Assembly (NCBI RefSeq): GCF_002834235.1
Contig: NZ_NNBY01000036.1
Coordinates: 310,001 to 374,000 of the forward strand
From: Ruminococcus bromii
Lineage (GTDB): Bacteria > Bacillota > Clostridia > Oscillospirales > Acutalibacteraceae
Reading direction: 5' to 3'
DNA: 64,000 nucleotides
Part shown: one piece after another, positions 1-8,790 of the stretch
Layout: every line of letters starts with the position of its first letter
How positions within the stretch are numbered: position 1 is the stretch's first letter
Program-made: the position numbers and the translations under genes
The notes under the pieces: model-generated
The model's input: the letters and a program-made list of their open reading frames with translations, nothing else
The model's database searches: none
Told to the model about the DNA's origin: nothing

Positions 1-470
1 ACGAAACAAATGTCCATACCACGAACCTTGTCGATCTTGTCATAGTCAATCTCGGGGAAGATGAGCTGCTCTTTGAGGCCCATGTTGTAGTTACCACGGC
101 CGTCAAATGAATCAGGGTTGATACCTCTGAAGTCACGAACACGGGGAAGTGCTACATTGAAGAATCTGTCGAGGAATTCATACATTCTCTCGCCTCTTAA
201 TGTAACCTTACAGCCGATTGCCATACCTTCTCTGAGTTTGAAGTTAGCAACTGACTTTCTTGCCTTACAGATGAGAGGTTTCTGACCTGTAATAGCAGAA
301 AGGTCTGTGCAGATAGCATCAATTACTTTTGAGTTATCTTTTGCTTCGCCTGCGCCTACATTGATAACGATTTTATCAAGCTTCGGAATCTGCATTGTGC
401 TCTTGTAGGAGAACTTTGACATAAGAGCAGGTGCAACTTCTTTTGAATAATATTCTTTAAGTCTTGCCAT
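1..470 (-). CDS. rplE: 50S ribosomal protein L5 (3' end outside window)
   Basis: L5 binds 5S rRNA in the central protuberance of the large subunit. The reading frame starts [14 protein letters not shown] and includes the family segments ITGQKP and [13 protein letters not shown]. About 156 of roughly 180 residues are present; the C-terminus lies beyond base 1. It sits 14 bases after rplX, its normal S10/spc neighbour, so it continues the same operon. The open frame is cut by the window edge, not by a stop. Confidence 0.95.
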   Translation of the reverse strand, partial: MARLKEYYSKEVAPALMSKFSYKSTMQIPKLDKIVINVGAGEAKDNSKVIDAICTDLSAITGQKPLICKARKSVANFKLREGMAIGCKVTLRGERMYEFLDRFFNVALPRVRDFRGINPDSFDGRGNYNMGLKEQLIFPEIDYDKIDKVRGMDICF

Positions 471-484
471 ATCTTATTTCCTCC

Positions 485-802
485 TTAAAGTGCTTCGCCG
501 CATTTAGCGCAAACTCTGCCCTTAGAGCCGTCCTCATAGAACTTATGAGCAACTCTTGTAGGCTTTTTGCATCTTGGGCAAACAATCTGAACCTTAGATG
601 CATACATAGCACCCTCAGCCTTAATGATACCGCCCTGCTCGCCCATCTTCTTGGGCTTAACATGCTTTGAAACCATGTTTACCTTTTCTACGATAACTTT
701 GCCTTCTTTAGGGCTTACAGCCATAACCTGACCTGTCTTGCCCTTGTCCTTACCGCTTAATACGATAACGGTGTCGCCTGTTTTAACATGAACTTTACTC
801 AT
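485..802 (-). CDS. rplX: 50S ribosomal protein L24
   Basis: L24 is an early-assembly protein of the large subunit. The 105-residue product opens with a KOW segment (DTVIVLSGKDKGKTGQVM) and ends with CPRCKKPTR and CAKCG, a four-cysteine arrangement of the zinc-binding type found in some bacterial L24 proteins. It lies between rplN and rplE in the conserved order and its length is normal. Confidence 0.97.
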   Translation of the reverse strand: MSKVHVKTGDTVIVLSGKDKGKTGQVMAVSPKEGKVIVEKVNMVSKHVKPKKMGEQGGIIKAEGAMYASKVQIVCPRCKKPTRVAHKFYEDGSKGRVCAKCGEAL

Positions 803-816
803 TGTGACACCTCCAA

Positions 817-1185
817 TTAAAGTACTTCGGGAGCGAGAGAAAGAATCTTCATATAATCTTTATCACGAAGCTCTCTTGCTACCGGTCCGAAGATACGAGT
901 ACCCTTCGGGTTCTTATCTTCCTTAATAATAACAGCTGCATTTTCATCGAAACGGATATAAGTACCGTCTTCTCTTCTGACGCCCTTTGCAGAACGAACA
1001 ACTACAGCCTTTACAACGTCGCCTTTTTTAACAACACCGCCGGGTGCTGCCTTTTTAACCGAGGCTACGATTACATCGCCAATGTTGGCATATCTCCTTC
1101 TGGTACCGCCGAGTACACGAATGCACATAAGTTCCTTTGCGCCGGTGTTGTCGGCAACCTTGAGGATAGTTTGCTGCTGAATCAC
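817..1185 (-). CDS. rplN: 50S ribosomal protein L14
   Basis: L14 lies at the subunit interface. The 122-residue product starts [19 protein letters not shown], which is nearly invariant in the family, and contains [19 protein letters not shown]. Full length, in canonical position between rpsQ and rplX. Confidence 0.98.
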   Translation of the reverse strand: MIQQQTILKVADNTGAKELMCIRVLGGTRRRYANIGDVIVASVKKAAPGGVVKKGDVVKAVVVRSAKGVRREDGTYIRFDENAAVIIKEDKNPKGTRIFGPVARELRDKDYMKILSLAPEVL

Positions 1186-1224
1186 AGTGTAATTCCTCCT
1201 TTACTCAAAGCCGCTAAAATAAAC

Positions 1225-1482
1225 TTATTTAGCTTTCTCAATAATCTCGACGAGTCTCCATCTTTTGTCTTTAGAAAGAGGACGGGTCTCCATAATCTTT
1301 ACACGGTCGCCAATACCACACTCGTTGTTTTCGTCGTGTGCCTTGAAACGAACTGTACGCTTAACAATTTTGTTGTAAAGCTTGTGCTTTACGCTGTCTT
1401 CGACTGCAACGACAATTGTCTTGTCCATCTTGTCGCTTACAACTTTTCCGACAACAGTTTTTCTCATATTTCTTTCACTCAC
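1225..1482 (-). CDS. rpsQ: 30S ribosomal protein S17
   Basis: S17 is an OB-fold protein of the small subunit that binds 16S rRNA early in assembly. The 85-residue product carries [16 protein letters not shown] and a basic C-terminus. A strong purine-rich binding site (AGAGAGGAGGA) lies just upstream, and the gene follows rpmC by 17 bases. Confidence 0.97.
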   Translation of the reverse strand: MSERNMRKTVVGKVVSDKMDKTIVVAVEDSVKHKLYNKIVKRTVRFKAHDENNECGIGDRVKIMETRPLSKDKRWRLVEIIEKAK

Positions 1483-1499
1483 TGTTAAGTCCTCCTCTC

Positions 1500-1703
1500 T
1501 TAAGCTTCAGCGCCGTTAAGTTCCATCTGACGAAGAACTGTTGAAATTCTTGCGATGTCCTTTTTAACAGCACCGATTCTGGATGAGTTTTCGAGCTGAT
1601 TAACAGCAAGCTGGAAACGAAGATTGAATAATTCTTCTTTGAGTTCAGTGAGCTTTGTCTGAAGCTCTTCTACTGACATATCTCTGAGTTCTGATGCTTT
1701 CAT
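1500..1703 (-). CDS. rpmC: 50S ribosomal protein L29
   Basis: L29 sits near the peptide exit tunnel. The 67-residue product has the family pattern [14 protein letters not shown] and [11 protein letters not shown]. Its start touches the rplP stop codon (shared base 1703), so the two are translationally coupled. Confidence 0.97.
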   Translation of the reverse strand: MKASELRDMSVEELQTKLTELKEELFNLRFQLAVNQLENSSRIGAVKKDIARISTVLRQMELNGAEA

Positions 1704-2122
1704 TACTGCTCACCCTCCTCTTTCTTAACAAACTTGCACTTGATCGGAAGCTTATTTGCAGCAAGGCGAAGAGCCTCTCTTGCAGTAGCTTCATCTACGC
1801 CGCCGAGTTCAAACATAACTCTGCCGGGCTTTACTACGGCTACCCAGTACTCGGGTGAACCTTTACCTGAACCCATTCGTGTTTCAGCAGGCTTTGCTGT
1901 AACAGGCTTATCAGGGAAAATTTTGATCCATACTTTACCGAATCTTTTGCAGTAACGAGTCATAGCGACACGGGCAGCCTCAATCTGGTTTGAGGTGATC
2001 CATGCAGGCTCTGTAGCCTGAAGACCGAAATCGCCGTAAGTAACCTTGTTACCACGAAGAGCCTTACCTGTCATACGACCTCTGTGAACTCTTCTGTATT
2101 TTACTCTCTTAGGTAATAACAT
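1703..2122 (-). CDS. rplP: 50S ribosomal protein L16
   Basis: L16 helps organise the tRNA A-site region of the large subunit. The 139-residue product starts [20 protein letters not shown], typical of the family, and contains [18 protein letters not shown]. It shares single-base junctions with rpsC upstream and rpmC downstream. Confidence 0.98.
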   Translation of the reverse strand: MLLPKRVKYRRVHRGRMTGKALRGNKVTYGDFGLQATEPAWITSNQIEAARVAMTRYCKRFGKVWIKIFPDKPVTAKPAETRMGSGKGSPEYWVAVVKPGRVMFELGGVDEATAREALRLAANKLPIKCKFVKKEEGEQ

Positions 2123-2793
2123 TACTTTCTGCCTCCTTCTCTGCGGGGCTTTCTTGACTTAACTTCGTTAAGAACCTCGCCCTTGTAAAGCCAAACCTTA
2201 ACGCCTACTTTACCGTAGGTTGTGTTAGCTTCTGCAAAGCCGTAGTCGATGTCGGCACGAAGTGTCTGAAGCGGAATAGTACCTTCGTGGTACTGCTCTG
2301 AACGAGCAATTTCAGCACCGCCGAGACGGCCTGAACACATAATCTTGATACCCTTAGCGCCACGACGCATTGCGTTGCCGATTGACATCTTCATTGCACG
2401 GCGGAAAGAGATTCTCTTTTCAAGCTGCTGAGCGATGCTTTCTGCAACGAGCTGTGCATCAAGCTCAGGAGCCTTAACTTCTACGATATTGATTGCAACG
2501 GGCTTGCCGAGCATCTTTTCGCACTGTGCTCTGAGCTTTTCAATCTCAGAACCGCCCTTACCGATTACAAGACCGGGCTTAGCGCAGTGGATGCTGATTT
2601 TAACTTTTTTGCCGTCACGCTCAATTTCAATCTTTGAGATACCGAAGTTGTAAAGCTGAGCCTTCAGAGTCTTACGGAGGTTATAGTCCTCAACGAGTGT
2701 AGCACCGAAGTCCTTCTTGTTTGCAAACCAACGGGAATCCCAATCTTTAATAACGCCGACACGGAGACCGTGCGGATTAACTTTCTGACCCAT
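2122..2793 (-). CDS. rpsC: 30S ribosomal protein S3
   Basis: S3 forms part of the mRNA entry channel. The 223-residue product starts [13 protein letters not shown] and has a type II KH-domain GxxG motif ([12 protein letters not shown], around residue 80) followed by the C-terminal domain with [13 protein letters not shown]. Normal length and position. Confidence 0.98.
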   Translation of the reverse strand: MGQKVNPHGLRVGVIKDWDSRWFANKKDFGATLVEDYNLRKTLKAQLYNFGISKIEIERDGKKVKISIHCAKPGLVIGKGGSEIEKLRAQCEKMLGKPVAINIVEVKAPELDAQLVAESIAQQLEKRISFRRAMKMSIGNAMRRGAKGIKIMCSGRLGGAEIARSEQYHEGTIPLQTLRADIDYGFAEANTTYGKVGVKVWLYKGEVLNEVKSRKPRREGGRK

Positions 2794-2807
2794 AATCTAA
2801 CCTCCCC

Positions 2808-3149
2808 TTAGTCGTCTTCTCTTTCCTTGAGTACGAGGGAAATGTGAGAAGTTCTCTTGTTGATTCTGAACGCTCTGCCCTGTGCTCTCGGACGAATTCT
2901 TTTAAGGATGGGGCCTGCTGTTGCATTGCACTGAGCAATGTAAAGCTTGGATACATCCATGTCATGGTTGTTCTCAGCATTTGCCATAGCTGAATTGAGC
3001 AGCTTTAAAAGCGGCTCGCAAGCGGCCTTGGGAGTGTGCTTGAGAACAGCTTCCGCATACTTAACGTCTTTGCCTCTTACGAGGTCAAGAACTACATTAA
3101 CCTTGCGGGGTGAAATACGAACAAATTTTGCATTTGCCTTTGCTTCCAT
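2808..3149 (-). CDS. rplV: 50S ribosomal protein L22
   Basis: L22 lines the exit tunnel. The product has [18 protein letters not shown] and the C-terminal hairpin region with [13 protein letters not shown]. An in-frame TTG exists at 3155, but the AAGGAG site is too close to it; the ATG at 3149 gives a 113-residue protein starting [13 protein letters not shown] and normal spacing, so that start is preferred. Confidence 0.95.
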   Translation of the reverse strand: MEAKANAKFVRISPRKVNVVLDLVRGKDVKYAEAVLKHTPKAACEPLLKLLNSAMANAENNHDMDVSKLYIAQCNATAGPILKRIRPRAQGRAFRINKRTSHISLVLKEREDD

Positions 3150-3169
3150 CTGCAATACTCTCCTTCCGC

Positions 3170-3442
3170 TTATTTGCTTGTCTTTGATCCTGCGTGACCT
3201 TTGAATGTTCTTGTCGGAGCAAACTCACCGAGCTTGTGACCAACCATATCTTCGGTTACATATACAGGAACATGTTTTCTGCCGTCATGAACGGCAAATG
3301 TGTGACCAACGAATTCAGGGAAAATTGTTGAACTTCTTGACCAAGTCTTGAGAATTCTCTTTTCGCCTGCTTCGTTCATTTCGATAACCCTTTTGAGCAG
3401 TACAGGCTGAACATAAGGGCCCTTTTTAGTACTTCTACTCAT
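3170..3442 (-). CDS. rpsS: 30S ribosomal protein S19
   Basis: S19 lies in the small-subunit head near the A-site tRNA. The 90-residue product starts [11 protein letters not shown] and contains [20 protein letters not shown] and [13 protein letters not shown], all strongly conserved. Normal position between rplB and rplV. Confidence 0.98.
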   Translation of the reverse strand: MSRSTKKGPYVQPVLLKRVIEMNEAGEKRILKTWSRSSTIFPEFVGHTFAVHDGRKHVPVYVTEDMVGHKLGEFAPTRTFKGHAGSKTSK

Positions 3443-3461
3443 GTTTTAGCTCCTTTCCGCC

Positions 3462-4295
3462 TTACTTACCGTTTCTTCTTCTTACGATAAGCTTGTCGCT
3501 GCTCTTGTTGTTCTTACGAGTCTTGTAGCCGAGTGCGGGCTTACCCCATGGGGTTACAGGGCCCGGACGACCAACAGGTGACTTACCCTCACCACCGCCG
3601 TGCGGATGGTCGTTAGGGTTCATTACAGAACCACGAACAGTAGGACGCCAACCCATGTTTCTCTTACGACCTGCTTTACCGATCTTAACATTTTCGTGAT
3701 CGGTGTTACCTACCTGACCGATTGTAGCCATGCAGTTTTCAGGAACGTTTCTGAGCTCGCCTGAAGGAAGTCTTAAAAGTGCAAGACCGTTTTCCTTAGC
3801 CATGAGCTGAGCCATGTTGCCGGCTGAACGAGCGAGCTGAGCGCCTCTGCCGGGATAAAGCTCTACATTGTGGATAAATGTACCAACAGGGATTGCTGTA
3901 AGCGGAAGTGCGTTACCGGGCTTAATATCAGCGTTTGCACCTGCTGTTACCTTGTCGCCTACCTTAAGTCCTTCCGGAGCAATAATGTAAGCCTTTTCGC
4001 CGTCTGTGTACTCTACAAGAGCAATGAATGCAGAACGGTTTGGATCGTACTCTAATGTTTTAACTGTACCTTCAACATCAAATTTCTGACGCTTGAAGTC
4101 AATAATACGGTACTTTTTGCGGTTGCCGCCGCCTCTGTGACGAACGGTGATTCTGCCGTAGCTGTTACGACCTGCCTTTTTATTTAAAGGAGCAAGCAAG
4201 CTTTTTTCCGGCTCAACCTTTGAAAGACCCGAATAATCTGTAACCGACATATTTCTTCTTGAGTTAATGGTCGGCTTATATACTTTAATGGCCAT
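3462..4295 (-). CDS. rplB: 50S ribosomal protein L2
   Basis: L2 is a primary 23S rRNA-binding protein needed for peptidyl transferase function. The 277-residue product has [16 protein letters not shown] sequence near residue 50, and the near-invariant GVAMNP-type segment appears as [17 protein letters not shown], including the histidine region near the catalytic centre. Unlike other junctions in this operon, it is separated from rplW by about 100 bases. Confidence 0.98.
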   Translation of the reverse strand: MAIKVYKPTINSRRNMSVTDYSGLSKVEPEKSLLAPLNKKAGRNSYGRITVRHRGGGNRKKYRIIDFKRQKFDVEGTVKTLEYDPNRSAFIALVEYTDGEKAYIIAPEGLKVGDKVTAGANADIKPGNALPLTAIPVGTFIHNVELYPGRGAQLARSAGNMAQLMAKENGLALLRLPSGELRNVPENCMATIGQVGNTDHENVKIGKAGRKRNMGWRPTVRGSVMNPNDHPHGGGEGKSPVGRPGPVTPWGKPALGYKTRKNNKSSDKLIVRRRNGK

Positions 4296-4376
4296 TTGGT
4301 TTCACTCTCCTCATGATGGCTTTGCGGGAATATGGCATTTCCCATACATTCTGCCTGAATAATGTTTTTCAGACTC

Positions 4377-4399
4377 AATACTGAACCTGAGTCAGTATT
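4377..4399 (-). other. Stem-loop at the rplW stop codon in the rplW-rplB gap
   Basis: An 8-bp perfect inverted repeat (AATACTGA / TCAGTATT) overlaps the rplW stop codon. It lies in the only sizeable gap (4296-4397) inside an otherwise tightly packed operon. No U-run follows on the minus strand, so it is not an intrinsic terminator; a processing site or spacer hairpin is possible. Confidence 0.45.
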
Positions 4400-4691
4400 A
4401 CATCATGCCTTCAAAAAATTCGATAGGCTTGCTGTCTTCGGTAAGTTTTACGATTGCTTTCTTCCAGCTCTTTGAGTAGCCGCCGTTGTTTCTGCCCTGA
4501 CGACGGAATTTGCCTCTCATGCTTACTGTGTTTACCTTTGCAACCTTAACGCCGAAAACTTCTTCACAAGCTTTTGCAATTTCAATCTTGTTTGCTGACT
4601 TAGCAACTTCAAAGGTATAAATTTTGTTAACTGCGCCGAGCATACTCTTTTCGGTAATAACAGGGCGGATTACAATATCATGAGCTATCAT
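4398..4691 (-). CDS. rplW: 50S ribosomal protein L23
   Basis: L23 is at the exit-tunnel rim, where trigger factor and SRP dock. The 97-residue product contains [20 protein letters not shown] and [15 protein letters not shown]. Its ATG overlaps the rplD stop by four bases (ATGA), giving translational coupling. Confidence 0.97.
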   Translation of the reverse strand: MIAHDIVIRPVITEKSMLGAVNKIYTFEVAKSANKIEIAKACEEVFGVKVAKVNTVSMRGKFRRQGRNNGGYSKSWKKAIVKLTEDSKPIEFFEGMM

Positions 4692-5311
4692 GCATATACC
4701 TCCTCAATCTTGCTTACCGCATCCTTAACGATGATAAGCTTGTCAGCATTCAAAATGTCATATACATTAAGAGTGTTTACCTGAGCTGTTTTAACACCGG
4801 GGATGTTGTTAGCTGATTTAATAACCTTGCTGTCAACCTCAGGAAGAACAATGAGAGCCTTCTTTTCAGCTCCGATTGCGCTGAGCATTGCAACAATCTT
4901 CTTTGTCTTGTACTCGTCCATGCTGATTGAATCAACAACGATGAGCTCGTTCTCCATAACCTTTGAAGAGAAAGCTGACTTCATAGCAAGTCTTCTTACC
5001 TTCTTATTTACGGAAAATCTGTAATCTCTTGGCTTCGGAGCGAATACAACGCCGCCGTGTGTCCACTGTGGAGCTCTTGTTGAACCCTGTCTTGCACGGC
5101 CTGTACCCTTCTGTCTCCACGGCTTTTTACCGCCGCCTGAAACCTCTGATCTTGTAAGAGCGGACTGTGTGCCCTGACGCTGTGCTGCGAGGTAGTTAAC
5201 TACCATCTGATGCATAACAGCTGCATTTGGTTCGATACCGAATACGGACTCGGCAAGCTCGATTGTACCGACATTCTTGCCTTCCATATCTACTACTGCT
5301 AAATTTGGCAT
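4688..5311 (-). CDS. rplD: 50S ribosomal protein L4
   Basis: L4 binds 23S rRNA domain I and lines the exit tunnel; in gammaproteobacteria it also represses its own operon. The 207-residue product contains the loop segment [20 protein letters not shown] and [15 protein letters not shown]. Whether L4 controls the structured leader of this operon cannot be told from sequence. Confidence 0.98.
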   Translation of the reverse strand: MPNLAVVDMEGKNVGTIELAESVFGIEPNAAVMHQMVVNYLAAQRQGTQSALTRSEVSGGGKKPWRQKGTGRARQGSTRAPQWTHGGVVFAPKPRDYRFSVNKKVRRLAMKSAFSSKVMENELIVVDSISMDEYKTKKIVAMLSAIGAEKKALIVLPEVDSKVIKSANNIPGVKTAQVNTLNVYDILNADKLIIVKDAVSKIEEVYA

Positions 5312-5327
5312 TTATAATCCCCCTTCC

Positions 5328-5960
5328 TTAAGCCTTTACGGAATCTTTGATTACAACGATTCCCTTGTTAGGACCCGGAATAGCACCCTTAACAGCGATG
5401 AGGTTGTTTTCTGCGTCAACCTTAACAACTGTGAGGTTCTGAACCGTTACCTGTTCTGCGCCGAGGTGACCTGCCATTCTCTTACCCTTCCAAACTCTTG
5501 AAGGTGATGAGCAGGCACCGATTGAACCGCCGTGGCGTACGCAAGGACCTGTACCGTGTGATTCCTTAAGACGGTGGAAGTTCCATCTCTTAATAACACC
5601 TGCTGTACCCTTACCTTTGCTCTTGCCTGTTACGTCAATCTTGTCGCCGGGGGTGAATACGTCTGCTTTAACGAGATCACCGATGCTGTAAGCGTCTGTG
5701 TCTGTAAAGCGGAACTCTTTAAGAGTTTTCTTTGGTGCTACACCGGCCTTATCAAAGAAGCCCTTCATTGGCTTGTTTACCTTGTGAGGTTTAACATCGC
5801 CGTAGCCGAGCTGTACCGAAGCGTAGCCGTCGTTTTCAACTGTTTTCTTGGCTGTTACCACGCAAGGGCCTGCCTCAACAACAGTTACGGGAATCATGAT
5901 TCCCTTTTCATCGAAAATCTGTGTCATACCGATTTTCTTACCGATGATTGCTTTCTGCAT
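5328..5960 (-). CDS. rplC: 50S ribosomal protein L3
   Basis: L3 initiates large-subunit assembly. The 210-residue product starts [18 protein letters not shown] and contains [13 protein letters not shown] and the [15 protein letters not shown] segment. It is the second gene of the operon, about 70 bases after rpsJ. Confidence 0.98.
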   Translation of the reverse strand: MQKAIIGKKIGMTQIFDEKGIMIPVTVVEAGPCVVTAKKTVENDGYASVQLGYGDVKPHKVNKPMKGFFDKAGVAPKKTLKEFRFTDTDAYSIGDLVKADVFTPGDKIDVTGKSKGKGTAGVIKRWNFHRLKESHGTGPCVRHGGSIGACSSPSRVWKGKRMAGHLGAEQVTVQNLTVVKVDAENNLIAVKGAIPGPNKGIVVIKDSVKA

Positions 5961-6033
5961 AAATTGTATCCTCCTTATAGGTTATTGGTTGGTTTCCCAA
6001 CATGACCCTGTCTGCTTGTAGGTTGGTATCCGA

Positions 6034-6345
6034 TTATAACTTAATCTCGATATCAACGCCGGCAGGGAGCTCTAAGCTCATAAGAGCCTCGACTGTCTTG
6101 TTTGACGGTCTTAAGATGTCGATAAGACGCTTGTGAGTTCTGATTTCAAACTGCTCACGGCTGTCCTTGTACTTATGAACAGCACGGAGAATTGTTACAA
6201 CCTGCTTCTCAGTCGGGAGCGGAACGGGACCTGAAACTCTTGCGCCTGTGCGCTTAGCTGTTGCCACGATTCTCTCTGCAGACTGATCAACGAGCTGATG
6301 ATCATAACCCTTTAATCTTATTCTAATCTTTTCCTTGACTGCCAT
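6034..6345 (-). CDS. rpsJ: 30S ribosomal protein S10
   Basis: S10 is a small-subunit head protein that also works with NusB in antitermination. The ATG at 6345 ([17 protein letters not shown]) is preceded by AAGGAGGCG and gives 103 residues, the usual length; an upstream in-frame ATG would add 29 unrelated residues and is rejected. The segments [10 protein letters not shown] and [15 protein letters not shown] are diagnostic. First gene of the S10 operon. Confidence 0.97.
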   Translation of the reverse strand: MAVKEKIRIRLKGYDHQLVDQSAERIVATAKRTGARVSGPVPLPTEKQVVTILRAVHKYKDSREQFEIRTHKRLIDILRPSNKTVEALMSLELPAGVDIEIKL

Positions 6346-6433
6346 TATCGTCGCCTCCTTAAAAATGTTAGTTGGCGGGCGTTGCTTTTCAAAACTTTTT
6401 GAAACTCTGCCGGGTGTTTCCTCACCCCGCATT

Positions 6434-6465
6434 AAAAAACCCGTTTAACTATTCAGTTAACCGGG
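6434..6465 (-). terminator. Attenuator-like hairpin in the S10 operon leader
   Basis: On the minus strand CCGGTTAACT and AGTTAAACGG pair around a four-base loop (one mismatch), followed at once by six U. It lies about 170 nt into the leader and about 90 nt before rpsJ. No minus-strand gene lies upstream, so it cannot simply end another transcript and is best read as an attenuator. Confidence 0.7.
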
Positions 6466-6482
6466 AAGTTCTGAAAGCGTTT

Positions 6483-6583
6483 GAGCGCAGTTATGGCAAA
6501 GCAACCCCATTGCCACTCAATCGCTCTGTGTTTCAATTTAATCGCCCGGTTTAAAATCGGACATACTCCACGGAAAAACCGGC
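6483..6583 (-). promoter_or_regulatory. Structured leader of the S10 operon
   Basis: Two further hairpins precede the attenuator. One has GAGCG/CGCTC (6483-6487 and 6522-6526) enclosing GGCAA/TTGCC with a symmetrical 7x7 internal loop. The other pairs GCCCGGTTT (6544-6552) with AAACCGGC (6576-6583). Together with the attenuator this looks like a regulated mRNA leader. The ligand, whether a ribosomal protein or another factor, is unknown. Confidence 0.55.
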
Positions 6584-6637
6584 TTAATGCCGCAACCTCC
6601 CGCTTCATCGCATATCTTGTGCAGTCACACAAGCATT

Positions 6638-6666
6638 ATTATAAACGAAATACCGCATTATTTCAA
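6638..6666 (-). promoter_or_regulatory. Promoter of the S10 operon
   Basis: On the minus strand, TTGAAA (6666-6661) and TATAAT (6643-6638) are separated by 17 bp, a near-consensus sigma-A promoter. The predicted start near 6631 gives a leader of about 285 nt before rpsJ. The rest of the gene-free stretch up to 6855 is A/T-rich and holds the upstream region of the plus-strand gene at 6856. Confidence 0.8.
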
Positions 6667-6855
6667 CCTTTTCGGCAAAATAAGCGGTATAGAAGTTTTT
6701 AAAATATTTTTAATTAATTTTGTTTAATTTGTACATACTCCCGTTTGCCAATTTTATGTTATAATTAGGCAGACGAAAATGTCTTTTCTATGCTATTGTA
6801 TATAAGGGATTCCATTTTGTCAATTGTGCAGTTTTATGAAAAGGAATGACAGACA

Positions 6856-7371
6856 ATGAAACATTTGTATTTTGGCGACGGTAAGGGCAAAACCACAGCC
6901 GCTGTAGGAATTGCCGTCAGGGCGGCAGGCAGTAACCTCAAGGTGCTGTTTGTGCAATTTTTAAAAACGGAATTTTCGGGTGAACGCCATGTTCTCAGTC
7001 ACACCGAGAATGTGACTCTCACGCTCTGCCCCGCCGACCTCAAGTTCACATTTCAGATGAACGAAAAGGAAAAAGCTCAGGCGGCAAAAATTTTCAAGGG
7101 TATTTTTGACCACAGTGTCACACTTGCCCTGACCGAAAAGTACGACATGGTTGTATTTGACGAGATTATTGACGCAATCAATGCTGAAATGCTCACCGAA
7201 TCCGAGGTTGTTGAGTTCATCACCAACGCTCCCTCAAGCATGGAAATCATTATGACAGGTCATAACCCGTCACAAAAGATGATTGACCTTTGCGATTATG
7301 TGACCGAGTTCAAGAAAATCAAACATCCCTACGACCGAGGCATCACCGGCAGAATCGGTGTTGAATTTTAA
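6856..7371 (+). CDS. Cob(I)yrinic acid a,c-diamide adenosyltransferase-like protein (CobO/BtuR family)
   Basis: This family transfers the 5'-deoxyadenosyl group of ATP to the cobalt of corrinoids in the cytoplasm. The 171-residue protein starts MKHLYFGDGKGKTTAAVG, with the characteristic early P-loop GDGKGKTT at residues 7-14, then a Walker B-like MVVFDEIIDA around residue 95 and the late GHNPSQKMIDLCDYVTE segment. It stands alone between the divergent S10 operon and a convergent gene, with its own terminator. No other cobalamin gene or cobalamin riboswitch was seen nearby. The family is clear; the exact corrinoid substrate is not. Confidence 0.88.
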   Translation: MKHLYFGDGKGKTTAAVGIAVRAAGSNLKVLFVQFLKTEFSGERHVLSHTENVTLTLCPADLKFTFQMNEKEKAQAAKIFKGIFDHSVTLALTEKYDMVVFDEIIDAINAEMLTESEVVEFITNAPSSMEIIMTGHNPSQKMIDLCDYVTEFKKIKHPYDRGITGRIGVEF

Positions 7372-7442
7372 TTATAAGCTTGTGCAGATAGTTTAATTTA
7401 CATAAAACGCTCGAGCGTAGCGCTTATAAAATCGTATCCGAC

Positions 7443-7472
7443 ACCACCCGATTTATGGGTGGTTATTTTTTT
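7443..7472 (+). terminator. Terminator after the corrinoid adenosyltransferase gene
   Basis: ACCACCC (7443-7449) pairs with GGGTGGT (7457-7463) around a seven-base loop, followed by a T-rich run. Confidence 0.85.
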
Positions 7473-7520
7473 GCATTGTTTTATGGGGAATGTGGAATAT
7501 AACGGATTAAAGAATTACAG

Positions 7521-7570
7521 AAAAACGGCTGTCACTTGACGAAAGTCAATTCATCAGCAACAGCCGTTTT
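7521..7570 (-). terminator. Terminator of the DHHW/MBOAT unit
   Basis: AAACGGCTGT and ACAGCCGTTT form the outer stem; an inner TTGAC-GAAA-GTCAA tetraloop hairpin lies inside. On the minus strand it ends in five U, just after the stop codon at 7594. Confidence 0.85.
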
Positions 7571-7593
7571 AATTCAATTGAATATTAAAGAAT

Positions 7594-8751
7594 CTACTTG
7601 AGCCATACGATATCCGTATCGGTTGCAAGGTTGTCAATTCCATAAAGCACAACAACCTGTTCGGGGTTGTAGGTTGTCACAAGGTCTGACACGCTTTCCT
7701 TATAATAACGCAGGTCAACCAGAACCACCTTGCTGTAGTTTTCTGCAAGGAACGGTGCAAGGCTGTGCGAAAAGCTGTCCTTGATGAGAAGAATTGTGCC
7801 GTTCTTTGCATTGGTGTTTGTAATCTCCGTGAGAGCGTGATTGCCGTCAATAAACACGGGGTACTTGTCGTCCTCTTTGAGATGGTCGGTAAAGTACATT
7901 GAACCCGAAGTTTTAATATTTGCACCCTCGGTAATTTTTACGGAGATATTCCTGTCGGAATTTTTAGGGTTATTCCAAATTTCGATATTATCGGGCGGAG
8001 TGAGCCAAAAACCGCTTGAAGAATATGTTGTGCCGTAAAAGTCGGGGTAGCTGTCTTTTTTCAGGGTCGAATCATCAATCGGAGTAATGCCGAGTGTCTT
8101 GCAAAGCTCTTGGTAGCCCGTGTAAGCACCCTTTGTTGTCCAATGGTGGTCGGTTTTGTAGTAAAGCTGACTGCCGTTTTTGTATTCGCTCTTAAAGCGT
8201 TCACGCAAATCGACAAATCCGATTTTATCCTTTGAAAGCGTTGAAGAAATCTTGCTTATATCCTCATCATCGTTGTATTTATCGTGGAATGTCGGAAGCA
8301 CATCATCAACAATATATCCTGTTGACGGAACAAGCATAACCGTTGTCGGAGTGTCGATTGATTTTGCAAAATCCGCAACCGCACCGATATTCTTATCAAG
8401 ATTGTTCTCAGTCGAAACAGGCTTGTTGATAAGGTAGCCGTTTTTGCAGTTATACACACCGCTTGCACCGTTGTTACCCTCTGCAAGGGCGGTGTATGCG
8501 TTAAGACCTACCCATGTGTTTCTCTGCGGAAACCTGTCGGCAAAGAATGTTTCAAACTCACTGCCGAAATCACCCGAAAGCAATTTTTCGGCTGTAACCT
8601 CCGGAAACTTCTGCAAGTATCTTTTTTCGGAAGAGCTGTAATCGGGTTTTGGAGAAAAGATAAACCACAAAGCCATCCCGTATATGAAAATCAGAAATAC
8701 AACCGCAGGAATGTATTTTCCGATTTTATTTCTGTTATCAGCAAAACGCAT
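7594..8751 (-). CDS. DHHW/AlgX-type SGNH-like protein, putative polysaccharide O-acyl transfer partner
   Basis: The 385-residue protein has one N-terminal membrane segment (about residues 12-33) and an extracytoplasmic domain. The motif DHHWT at residues 201-205 and a later KDSFSHSLAPFLAENY block are typical of the AlgX/AlgJ and DHHW families, SGNH-hydrolase-like proteins that work with an MBOAT membrane acyltransferase. It lies 39 bases after such an MBOAT gene on the same strand and ends in a clear terminator. By family knowledge the pair would move an acyl group, usually acetyl, from cytoplasmic donor to an external polysaccharide; which polymer is modified is not shown. Confidence 0.8.
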   Translation of the reverse strand: MRFADNRNKIGKYIPAVVFLIFIYGMALWFIFSPKPDYSSSEKRYLQKFPEVTAEKLLSGDFGSEFETFFADRFPQRNTWVGLNAYTALAEGNNGASGVYNCKNGYLINKPVSTENNLDKNIGAVADFAKSIDTPTTVMLVPSTGYIVDDVLPTFHDKYNDDEDISKISSTLSKDKIGFVDLRERFKSEYKNGSQLYYKTDHHWTTKGAYTGYQELCKTLGITPIDDSTLKKDSYPDFYGTTYSSSGFWLTPPDNIEIWNNPKNSDRNISVKITEGANIKTSGSMYFTDHLKEDDKYPVFIDGNHALTEITNTNAKNGTILLIKDSFSHSLAPFLAENYSKVVLVDLRYYKESVSDLVTTYNPEQVVVLYGIDNLATDTDIVWLK

Positions 8752-8790
8752 ATATATTCACCTGACTTTTTCTAATTGTTCACAGCCGTT

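Noticed and set aside
6440..6465. The hairpin before rpsJ as a terminator of an upstream gene
   Set aside because: No minus-strand gene lies upstream; the next gene (6856) is divergent, so a leader attenuator fits better.
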